Assembly (NCBI GenBank): GCA_034698045.1
Contig: JAQGAU010000806.1
Coordinates: 1-23,733 of the forward strand
Origin: Paramacrobiotus richtersi
Taxonomy: Eukaryota > Tardigrada > Eutardigrada > Parachela > Macrobiotidae
Reading direction: 5' to 3'
Length of the DNA stretch: 23,733 bases
The notes beneath the pieces are model-generated. The model was given only the letters and a program-made list of their open reading frames with translations, was not told the origin of the DNA and did no database searches. The position numbers and the translations under genes are program-made. Positions 9,568 to 18,924 of this stretch are shown in pieces (position 1 is the first letter of the stretch; every line of letters begins with the position of its first letter).

Positions 9568-10268
9568 TACACTACTGACACACGAACCTCCTGAAATTCG
9601 GTTCTGAAATTTTAAGAGCCCGAAGTTCTTAAATTCGCTGAAGCATCTGATTCGTCAAACAATTTTCAGAATCCAGCCCACGTTCTTAAAATAAAAGGAA
9701 CAAACTTGTTTCTTTTTATTTCAGAACTCCGCCCACACTCAGTGGCATGCAGTCGACTGCTTCCACCAGCCCACTGTACTACAACTTTACACTTTTTTGT
9801 GATTTCGTAAAAGCACTTGTTCTCTTAATTAATTTCCTAATTAATTTTGCCCTTTACTCAGAAGCATTCTGCTTTTATTCTGATAATTCTAAACTGCCCT
9901 ATGCAAGGTGAACTACGAAATCTATACGAAGAACTGTGAGAAAACTTATTTTTCATTAGCTTTAATACTCTATTTCACCAAAAAACCGCTCAGGAAGTTT
10001 ATTTTTTCAATCTCTCCCGAGAGGGAAGCTTCCTTCGAGGATGGGAGATTTATGGCAGATTCCATTAGCGCATCAGTTCCAGTCGTTGAAACTGCAGATT
10101 CCGAATCCAGAATGGATTTCGGAATTCTCAGAACACGTTTCAGAAGGACTTACAAAGTTAAAATTTTCTGAAATTTTAATAGCGAACTGATTGGCGCATA
10201 AAGAAATTTAAGAATCCGATCTTTGAAATTTTCAGAATCGAATTTCAGGAGGTTCGTGTGTCAGTACT
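9568..10268. mobile_element. Non-autonomous DNA transposon with long terminal inverted repeats (about 700 bp)
   Basis: The left end (ACTGACACACGAACCTCCTG, from about 9573) is repeated inverted at the right end (to about 10264). Similarity continues inward for about 65 bp (CTGAAATTCG, then TTCTTAAATT). No transposase is encoded; the only ORF of note (87 aa, 9908-10171) resembles nothing I know. TA borders both ends, which would suit a Tc1/mariner-type target site, but the exact ends differ by a base. It lies in the R3 5' flank and is absent from the R1 flank. Confidence 0.7.
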
Positions 10269-10386
10269 GATAAAAAAAGCGTGAAATTCTCTATATAACC
10301 ATTTGCGACTCGAAAAACAGGCAAAGCACTTAGACCGGCTACAAATTGGCTATCGTCTCAACCGGTAATGTCAAAACTGTTGCTCA

Positions 10387-10766
10387 CAAGCAGATGCCCG
10401 AGGCCTCATATTGACAAACATTCGAGAATGAACCTAAAATGCAGTACTATTGGTACAGATCACAAGGTATTTTCTGCCAAGGGGAGACTTTGAACTGTGA
10501 ATAGTTATGAATTTTCGAAGTTTCAATGCGTGGTTTGGCTTAATCACATAGCGATCTACGGCAACCGGATCACGATCGTAATTTTGCAGATCCATCCTCC
10601 ATAAACAGCTATGCTGAACCAATGCACGCATTTAAAAATTGATAACTATCCACCGTTTATTATCTTCCCTTGGCAAAAAACACCCTGTGATCTGTACAAT
10701 TAGTACTTCATTTTAGGCTTATTCTCAAATTGTGTCAGTATGAGGCCTTGGGGGATCTGCTTGCCA
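10387..10766. repeat. Long palindrome (about 380 bp), probable foldback element or MITE
   Basis: The left arm (CAAGCAGATGCCC, AGGCCTCATATTGACA, AACCTAAAATGCAGTACTA, GTACAGATCACAAGG) recurs inverted in the right arm ending near 10766. The arms are about 150 bp with mostly single-base differences, and weaker pairing runs on toward the centre near 10576. No coding sequence. R1-flank sequence resumes at CAGTTATC (2527 versus 10764), so this is an insertion specific to the R3 unit. Confidence 0.75.
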
Positions 10767-11614
10767 GTTATCTGAATTCATGCACCTGTCCCGTTGTGAA
10801 CTGCTTACACATAGAGGTATCTGTACAGTAAAACCTGTCTGCTACATACTGTACACCGTATAATGAATACATCCGCAAATTACACACACGTTTTTTTAAT
10901 CGTCGCGTCTCGTTGACTGTACATAAATACACCCTGCGTAGCAAATACACCTGAATATTAAGTACGCTTTTGTCTGTACCGTGGGTGTATGTAGTATACT
11001 AGGTAAGTGCACTCGCCGATGGCTGCACTACAGGACCGAAGCGAACAGAAATTTTACGGGAATCTAACGGCGGACCAGAAGAATTTATATTAGATATTAA
11101 ATTTACCTAATATTAATCTTTTTATGTGTCGTAACTGACCGACCGACAGACAACACGAAACCTTGGCTGAGTATAGAGCACCTCCGTTTCGCCTCGGTCG
11201 ACAAGTTTTACTTTACATGCAACTTTATTCGATGAAACAATGTTTTTTGTTCCGTTCTGGGCACCAAATTTTTTTCCTTGTGCTAGATAGCCGATTCCTG
11301 AACTTCGCCCTGCTGAAGCACCATTTATCGTATGTGGACAAAAGTTTGCATACAACTGTTTCATAGTCTTCCTCGCAGAGAACGAACTATTTTCAAGGAT
11401 TCTAGAGCATAATTCCATTCAGGATCACTTACGCAAACGCCGCCTTATTTATTACTGACCATTTTATTATAACCCGGTTGCTGTTTTTATTGTAACGGTG
11501 GCTCACGTATCATCATCATTCAAGTGTTCGAGATTCTACATGACGGAAAATTTTAGAAAGGTCGCTCGATTACGGGCTGACCGCACAGAACGCCGTGCTT
11601 AGCTATGACACAAG
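10767..11614. other. R3-K1 intergenic region, patchy similarity to other units
   Basis: Short matches to the R1 flank (TGCACCTGT near 10783 versus 2539; TCGAGATTCT near 11528 versus 2598) and to the R5 flank (around 11210-11300 versus 20715-20790) alternate with unique sequence. No gene was recognised. Confidence 0.45.
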
Positions 11615-11780
11615 AGTTATTTGCTCTGGTTTCTCTAGTTCCCTTCAAAAATATAGCGGGCACGAACTAGAAACTTTGGGTAATGACTATAATTAGTTTA
11701 ATACCATCTCTTACCCATGTTACAACGCCTGCGGCAGCGCTAACTCCTGTATGGAACACAGAAACTGGAGTAACAGAAAG
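11615..11780. repeat. Copy of the outer R1 flank in the R3-K1 block
   Basis: Direct repeat of 3430-3585, without the LINE that interrupts the R1 unit. It lies about 115 bp before the K1 stop codon. Confidence 0.65.
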
Positions 11781-11895
11781 AAGCAGGTTCTAACCCTGTC
11801 AGAAAGTCAGTATAAAAAGCGTAGAAAAAATTGCAACTTGTTCATCACTTCGAATAACCAAGCAGCAATTTCATAGGTGTGTTACCAGTTCCGTT

Positions 11896-13593
11896 TTACT
11901 GCTCTTCTCCCTCGCGATCTACTTCGTCCTTAATTTCGACTGGTTCCACCTTTACACTGACGAAGGCTTTCATACGCACAACGGCGCAGCCGGTGGCATA
12001 CACGCAGTCACGAACAACTACCCAGCAGTCCTTGGCCTCATCATACATCTCCATCGTGGTGACCGGCAGATTCCTTTCGCCGTATCCACCAATCACAAAC
12101 AAACGGTCATTGATCATTCAACCACAAACAACATTGATCATTCGATCACAAACAACAGTCGACCTTTCCTGTCCAGAAGGCAAACATGACCGTTGCAGTA
12201 CAGAGGAGGCAGTCTGATGGGTAGCTCCAGTACAGGAGCCAATGAGAGCTGAACGGTAAGTGGAAGACGTTGAAAGCGGCCTGTCTCTGTACTGAATGTT
12301 ACCAGATGTCGGCCATTCTTCCGCTTAACGCACATCCAAATTTGCCCCTCCACAACCACCATCCACGGTTCATTCTCCTCGACGTCACTGTCGACAACGG
12401 CGTTCCTGTCGTGCAGATAATCGTCGCGCGGGCGATACTGACCCATATACAGTTGTCGTTTTTGGGAGTGCATGAAGAAGAGAAACTCGTCATAGTGGCG
12501 TTGCGGCCACGGAAGATTGCGATTCAGGACAGACTGGTTGTTTGCAAAAGGCGGTTGGGTTTCTTTCAGGATCGATTTCAGGACAACAGGAAGTGGTTCT
12601 TGAGCCAGGATCATCAACGTTCGAATCTCTCCATCCAGCTGCTCCCAACGAAGCTGTGGCAGAAGTCGAGACAGGGTATCGTTATTCCATCTGGTGGTAC
12701 GATCGTGGCTGCACCAGACCAAAATCGCCCACGAATAATACGATCGTCAGCAAAATAGTACCGAACCAAATCAGCAAAATATTGCCGGAAATACAATAAT
12801 ATTTCGCAATTAACTTGGCGAGACCTAACGGTAGACATCGAGCAACAGCCGATTTTGAATAAAAGTGTTGTGGAATTGGTAATCTATGCATAGCTTTGCT
12901 TGTACAGTTATCAATTAAACAAAAATATCACGTTATGAAAAATTCCATGGCGAAAACAAAAACACTCTCATCGAGGATGACCTTTTCGGACTGCACTCCC
13001 ATGGAACTTCCGGAAACCACAGCGAGAATCTTATCAAACGTGCAGTCCATCAACTTAACACGGAATGATGGACCAGAAAACTCATTTGTAACTGCAGCCT
13101 GGCCAAAATAGCCTGTTGCAGGTCATCCGCTCCCAAATTTCGGGCCACTCTCCAAATGTGGTACCCCTCACGAAAGTTAAAACTCGCATCCAAACCTTCC
13201 AATGCTGCAGCCGAGTTAATTTCAATCGAAAACTTTCCATTCTGTTCCAAGACAGGGTCACATGAGGCAGCACAGGAAGTCTTCAGCTCGTCGGATGCTT
13301 TGCCAATAACCGATGCAAGGTCAAAATAATGGGCAACCCGAAGTATCTGCTCCGCAGTGCCTATATTCGCGTGCAGAGTAATCCCGTCGTACAACGCAGC
13401 GATTAACACCCGGTGAGCGCATTAGACATCCTCAGCATTTGGAGTGTGAATCACGATGGACAGACTGAACTCCTCCTCGAAATTACCGGTGTTAACATGG
13501 AGCGGAATTAAATGAAGAAATCTGGGATAGCTTGTCCCGCTGGACAACAATCGCATCATTGCCAACGATCAATGTGACAAAATCATTCCACAT
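11896..13593 (-). pseudogene. K1: BTB-BACK-Kelch gene remnant (KLHL-like)
   Basis: KLHL-type proteins are usually substrate adaptors of Cullin-3 ubiquitin ligases. Reading down the minus strand: a BTB start (TLIVGND, 13593-13540), BTB second half and BACK start (LRVAHYFDLASVIG, within 13050-13409), BACK continuation (LMDCTFDKILAVV, about 13035), an intron remnant (about 12729-12957), BACK end (VWCSHD), then Kelch-like sequence to a final blade (VIGGYGERN) and TAA at 11896-11898. It is broken by TAA at 13422-13424, a frameshift near 13535, a one-base loss near 13107, and AG to GG at the splice acceptor (12730-12729). An internal deletion around 12115-12165 joins LLDRKGR directly to the last blade. 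In K2 these parts are separated by coding sequence and a 607-bp intron. The true 5' start is unclear. Confidence 0.85.
12729..12957 (-). other. Intron remnant in K1
   Basis: It separates BACK coding sequence (ending DESVF) from AILVWCSHD, the same position as the K2 intron whose acceptor is at 23567-23568. The acceptor AG is GG here, and the donor is a poor GTTTTC. The boundaries come from comparison with K2 and from the domain join DESVF|A-VLAW; the donor is uncertain. Confidence 0.5.
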
Positions 13594-15309
13594 TCCACAT
13601 TTATATAACCAAGCGTGCGAAGTAATCACCCGAATTGCGAGCGTACAGATCCGCCTGTCTGCCCAACAGTAGGTGACTCTTGGTTATATGAGCCTCTGCA
13701 CGAGGGGATGCCCCAGGTTAATAATCAAAGAATTAACCAAACTTTCCCGTGGGATTTGGTCTTCGAGTGTAGTTCTGTTCCCTTCTTCTCTGTTTTCTCT
13801 GTGATACTGATGGAGTTGTTGTTGCCGATACACAATGTATGTGCATATTCCTGTGAATCCTGTCATTTTGCTCTTTGTTGTTCAATGTTCCCCCTTAGCA
13901 AAAATACAAGTATACAGTATCTCATATTGCCCTACGTCAGAAAATGATTTTCTCCGGGCAGAAGATAACCGTTTGCCGGCATTTATTATACAACCAGATA
14001 ATTCCCCCCGCAAACAGCATCCAGGGCACCAACTCTTCTATATCCCGACCTACGACTAGTTTTTTCCTGATAACCCAGTACTACCTGGAAAGTGGAATGG
14101 TTCATTTTCTCACATAATTTCGTGTAAAAGCCGGTATACGGATGTTCCCGAATGTTTAATCGCCATTCTGATAGATATTGCTTTTTCAATGTTTTTCACA
14201 GCTAAATCAAGCACAGTGGTGATCACGGGAAGAATCCTGTATGGGTACAAGCGTTTCTTCCGAGATCTGATTACGAACAGGACGCCTGTTAGATACGTCG
14301 GGTCGCACAGCAACTGGGAGATATTTCTTTTTTCTCTTTGTAGAAAACTTCATATCAGATTTTAAAGGTGTGTACAGTGGCGGACAACGGTCATTGCCAT
14401 TGAACATACTACATTAAAATTATTCGCTGATTACTGATAACGATGAGTTTGTAAAGCAAGATTGTTGATTGATTTTATTACGTGTTGGTACCGTACAAGT
14501 CACAGAGCAGAACAAGTGAAACAGAAGATACTCACGTTGAAAATGACCTTTCCGCCGCCACACCCATACCATTCTGAGAGCTTTTTTACGAAGTATTCTC
14601 TTGTTTCCCAGTATTAATCCGCTTACCTGCAGTACTTTCAAGTTGTATGCTTGCATATTATATATATATGCTTCCAGTATCCTGAACGTGTTCGCCCGTA
14701 CTCTGTTGATATGCTTTCACTGTTCGCTTTGTACCTATTCTGCTGTTAGTGTGTGTGCAGACTCTGTACTTATCTTAGAAAATACCACAAATACATGCTG
14801 GATGAATTTAATTATTTCATGGAGAGCACACAAGCCATCTCGTGGCACGCGACGTCTGCTCCGTTCACAAAGCGTGCGGATACGTCAAAGTAGGTTTTTC
14901 GCTGCTAGCAAAGAGAGGCATAGAACCGCACTGATAATTTCGCTGCAGTTCATGATCTGAAGAACATTTCTTTAACGCGCAGCGCGTGGATTGTCTTTCC
15001 TAAGTTTCCCCTGACGTCTGCGTCAATATTGCATCAGTGAAGGCCACGTAAGGGTTTTGTCATGAAACAGAAGGCCTACACATTCAAAAGGGAAGACGAA
15101 TCAGTAGATGTTGGGCATACGATTCGATGATGCGGACGAATATCTGTACAGTGAATCTTCAACCGAGTTACCGATGTACAGTTTCGCACTATGGCATGAC
15201 GAAACCCTGCGCCTACGCTTGATAAAAAATGAAATTCCTGCCCATTTCCGAAAAGCCACACAGTATTTACCGCTTACCGACTGTGAACAATCGCAATAGT
15301 ACTTTTTCA
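13594..15309. other. K1-R4 intergenic region with weak coding fragments
   Basis: No clear gene. Near the K1 start a short inverted repeat (TATAACCAAG, about 13604 and inverted near 13680-13690) is seen. Minus-strand open stretches at 14110-14313 and 13986-14189, in different frames, could be remnants of a protein-coding exon. A 63-codon plus-strand ORF (15108-15299) of unknown nature is followed by the repeated string TGTGAAC.ATCGCAAT. Nothing else is recognised. Confidence 0.4.
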
Positions 15310-15864
15310 AGTGTGAACCATCGCAATTAACTCACTCGTCCTCAGTTTGCAATTTTCGACAAAATAGGAATACTGACAGATCCGCATTTTGACGAACTAA
15401 CTACTAAAGCTTACTCACGGTATGGTTAGATCAAAACTTTGTCTTAGTACGGTATTTTTTCTCCGGCCAAACTATTTCGCAGATTAGCGGGAAAATTGCT
15501 TACCAAATATTATTATAGATCAAGGCAAGGCCGTCAAAAGTGCGGTAACTCTAGTCTCGCGTTGTAAAGCCACATTGCATTTATGGGTTGCATTTCTTGC
15601 GTTCCATTGTTATTTTCGTGGTATTTAACGAGGTTGGTCAGCAAAAGGTCCCAGATGTATCTTATTAGCGAGATCCCATGCAAACAGAATAATCTGCGGT
15701 GCTTTACTGAATATGTGTCACATGTAAGAAGACTAGCATGCTGCAAAATTAAAAACAGCAGCAGCCAAATCACAGGAGAACGAGGGCAGCTGTAAAGGTG
15801 CTGAAAGGAGTGGGTTTCCGATTCCCATGCGATATTAGCGCGGCTGTGATCTCTCAGCTTGTCG
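15310..15864. repeat. R4 3' flank, duplicated downstream of R5
   Basis: Aligns with 18420-18924: GATCCGCATTTTGACGAACTA, AAGCTTACTCACGGT, AAAAGTGCGGTAA and TGGGTTGCATTTC occur in the same order. No gene is seen; a long minus-strand ORF here is the out-of-frame extension of the R4 tail. Confidence 0.65.
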
Positions 15865-16986
15865 TTAACAAGTGGCATCCTGGGAATGATGCCCTGAGCT
15901 AGATCTGCCCGCACGAAAAATGCTGTCGCTGAGTGAAGAACGCGCATGTGACAGTACACGCAAGGAAATATCACGGCTGCGCGTGCTCAACGATTTCTTC
16001 TGTTTCATGCATATATCCACAAGCTCGCGCCTTAAGTCTCTGCTTGTAGCTACAATAACGATCGGATCCATTGCCGCCGATGTTTGATATATCCAGCGTG
16101 CAAAATCATTAAAATCTTGCGGGAACTCGTACTGCGTGAAGTTGAGCGCCAGGTAAACGAACGTTATCGGTATCCAGGAGACCGAGGCGATGATGACCAA
16201 CAAAGTTAGGACGAAGAAAACCCTGCGGGATTCCTTGGCTTGCTGTTGAAAAGAATTGTCAGGAGGATCCCCTCTGGAAGAAGAATTTGTAGTTTCTATT
16301 GTAGTACAAGTACGCAAACTTTTCCTTTTGCGTATTGTTCCTCTCATTTTCCACACGAGATACGGGTACGCCACAATTATCAGCAAAGTCGGCATATCCG
16401 CGATAATGATCTCGACAAACTTAGACAACACTGGCTGTGCGTCGAAGTTGATCTCGCAGCCATGGGTTTCTCCTGGACCCCGGTACCACATCGAGTCCAT
16501 AATCAGCAGAGGCGCCTCAACTGAGTGAATAATGATCCACATCAGGATACACGCAACCGCTGCTACTTTCGTCGAGTGGTGCTTATGAAAATGTAGCGGA
16601 AATGTCACAGCCCAGATCAGGCTGTATGTAATGAGAATCTGCGACCATATCATACAGTCCGAGGGCGTGTTCGCGTACAGACGGAAATCGCAAAGCTGCC
16701 ATCCTGGCCAGTAGTTCTTTTTCATCCAGTAGACAATGTCCGTGTGAGAAAACCCTGCCACAAAAGCCATATTCGATATAAGTAGATTACCAAAGTAAAT
16801 TCGTAAAGGACCGATCAGCTTGTTACTGAAAACGAGTAGAATCAGTAGAGAAAGGTTCATGAGCAATGTGGCGCTTGTGGAGAATACTCTTAGTCCCGCG
16901 AGAAATGTCCATGGAACGCCGGTCAGGTTACTGTCATACTGAAAGTCAGTGAGATTGGTGAAACTTCCCGTCCGATTGTTTTCCAT
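15865..16986 (-). CDS. R4: intact single-exon orphan class A-like GPCR (373 aa)
   Basis: Seven-transmembrane receptor with an unbroken frame from ATG 16986 to TAA 15867-15865. Sequons lie at N4, N11 and N20. Landmarks: N44 (1.50), N72 where D2.50 is expected, C99 (3.25), SLI at 122-124 instead of DRY, W150 (4.50), C177 (ECL2), P199 and Y207 (TM5), SWIP at 270-273, and DPIVI at 307-311. ICL3 (about 214-253) holds basic clusters, then Thr/Ser-rich and Gln-rich stretches. The C-tail is Ser/Arg-rich with many possible phosphorylation sites, ending in DATC. It is closest to the R5 pseudogene, with which it also shares 3' and 5' flanks. The ligand and G-protein partner cannot be told from sequence. 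Confidence 0.88.
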   Translation of the reverse strand: MENNRTGSFTNLTDFQYDSNLTGVPWTFLAGLRVFSTSATLLMNLSLLILLVFSNKLIGPLRIYFGNLLISNMAFVAGFSHTDIVYWMKKNYWPGWQLCDFRLYANTPSDCMIWSQILITYSLIWAVTFPLHFHKHHSTKVAAVACILMWIIIHSVEAPLLIMDSMWYRGPGETHGCEINFDAQPVLSKFVEIIIADMPTLLIIVAYPYLVWKMRGTIRKRKSLRTCTTIETTNSSSRGDPPDNSFQQQAKESRRVFFVLTLLVIIASVSWIPITFVYLALNFTQYEFPQDFNDFARWIYQTSAAMDPIVIVATSRDLRRELVDICMKQKKSLSTRSRDISLRVLSHARSSLSDSIFRAGRSSSGHHSQDATC

Positions 16987-18180
16987 CGCGACATTACTTT
17001 CCGGGTTGAATTTTCAGCCTTACAATCCCGACCTCCGCAAAAACACAAACAAAGCTCCACATGGATGGTGCTCCATAAAGGGAGTGCAGGCTCCACTAGC
17101 GGCTCAGCATGTCTCGTCTAAACCCAGCATTCCACTAATATGAACAGTTCGTTCCTTGCAAAGGAACCAGTAGTGATATTGGGCTGAACGGTAGATCGCC
17201 AAGAAAATCTGCCAAAGTTTCGCGCTATTCGACTGGCAATGCATGCGGTGTACCACAAATTCTGATGCCACACTGAACACGCTGTTCCACAGCGTGGCGT
17301 GTTTTTTCTGCTTGTCTATGCACAATGAAAGCTTTACGGTAATACGCGAGGATTTACCATGCGGTGTACAAAACTGTGAAATCACATAAGGTGGGACAAC
17401 CTTGAGGCTATTAACAAGCACGAGTGCCGAGTCTTTCCCCAGCGCAAGTTAATGGCCGTATACAGTACTGTATATTGTTGTTGTCATGTAACAGTACTGA
17501 GCTGAAACGTTGAAACTATGCAGCTTCTGTTTCGAAGAATAATATGCAAGACGAAATACAACAAAAGCAAAATACGACTGTTTCCATATTACGTAGATGC
17601 AGAGTACATGCAGCTTTGTGCGGTGCATCTACCTTTTTCTTGTTCCGTCTCGGATGCCCGATTTTGCCTAGTGGTATGGATGATTCCAGTACCGTATAAT
17701 ATAAAAAATGTTAGTTTACAGTTACATGTACTGTATGACGTACCATGCACTCATGCTACTCGCCGCCGCATGCAGAAAATATATTAACCCTCGGATTCCA
17801 CTCGTTAGACAGCTTTCTGGCTAAAACAAAAGCATAAAGGTTTGTTTACCGGTGACGCAAAGCTTATCGCACATGTCTGTAACTATGTAATGCTGCGTAC
17901 CAACCCCGGTATTAAGTGGTGTACTCACTCTATTCTGCACGTATTGCACTGGATTTCTTTCGTATTCTTTTGTACCCTTCGGCATGGCTCGTTTGACTTC
18001 GCTTTATCATTTTAGTTCTTTAGTTTATTTCAATAAATTCTTCTCGTTCTTGAACCTACGTTAGGACATAATGCGAAACGGTGAATATTGCAGAATACAT
18101 GAGGCATACGGCCGCATACCGGAATACAGAAGTATACGGGGGAACACGGAACAGTAGCACTATGCTGGTTGTAAGAAATC
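16987..18180. repeat. R4 5' flank, duplicated upstream of R5
   Basis: Aligns with 20072-21050 and, further out, with the R1 outer flank. Landmarks: CGCAAAGCTTATCGCACATGTCTG here and the similar CGCACATGTCTGCATAG at 20943, and GATGCAGAGTACATGCAG at 17596 and 20704. No gene was recognised. Confidence 0.65.
17160..17345 (-). promoter_or_regulatory. Conserved upstream block of R4
   Basis: Contains CACTGAACACGCTGTTCCAC (17271) and AATGAAAGCTTTACGGTAA (17324), aligned with the R1, R3 and R5 blocks, about 285-355 bp before the ATG. Confidence 0.4.
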
Positions 18181-18924
18181 CTCACAGTCCGGCGAGGAAC
18201 GAGAGATAAGTCCTACACGTGCGGAAGATAAGCTCCGAGTCGTTTTCCAAGAAGCTATGTTTGCTGTTGTTTTTGTAGTACTCTCTACATTCTTTGCACT
18301 AGCACACGTTCTCGTTTTTTCTCTTGAAAAAAAACAGAAGACAGAAGCGCACTTCGAACCACTGCAAATGTACTTACTGTCTATGTAGTTCGACCACAAA
18401 AGCACTGCTTCCGTCTGTTTCCATGCTCTCCGTTCAAGCTGTCTACCTCACTCCTCCTTAATTTGAATTTTGCGACACAAAAGGAAAACGGATCCGGCGA
18501 TCCGCATTTCGACGAACTACTGAAGCTTACTCACGGTGTAGTTCGACCACAAAAGCACTGCTTTGTCTACGGTATTTTTTACGGTAAACTGTTTCGCATT
18601 AGCGGGAGAATGCTTATTAATTAATTGGAAGTAAAGACAATACCGGCAAAAGTGCGGTAATCGAAGGCTCACAGTGCATGTGTGGGTTGCATTTCATGCA
18701 TCCCGTTGTTATTTTGCGGTATTTGGTACGGTTGGTTTGCACAATGTTTAAAGATGCATTTAATTACATAGTGGGATCTCATAGTGTTTTATGGGAATAA
18801 TTTAGGATGCTTTACGTAATACCTACAGCATGTAAGTCTCTGCATGCTGCAAAGCAACACTACAACAGCCAAATCACAGTCATGCACCCGGGCAGCTCTA
18901 CTGAACGGAGTGGGTCTCCTTGTT
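18181..18924. repeat. R5 3' flank, copy of the R4 3' flank, with a local direct repeat
   Basis: From about 18420 it matches 15310-15864. It also contains a direct repeat of TAGTTCGACCACAAAAGCA at about 18386 and 18540, some 155 bp apart, which the R4 flank shows only once in altered form. 18181-18400 shows nothing recognisable. Confidence 0.55.

Noticed and set aside
12270-12758. 162-codon plus-strand ORF opposite K1, with a shorter partner opposite K2
   Set aside because: It is antisense to the BACK-Kelch exon and shows no domain; it is open because of the sense codon use.
15534-15974. 146-codon minus-strand ORF overlapping the R4 tail
   Set aside because: It is an alternate-frame extension of R4 into the 3' flank. 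A similar string appears in R5 only because a one-base loss puts the R5 tail into that frame.
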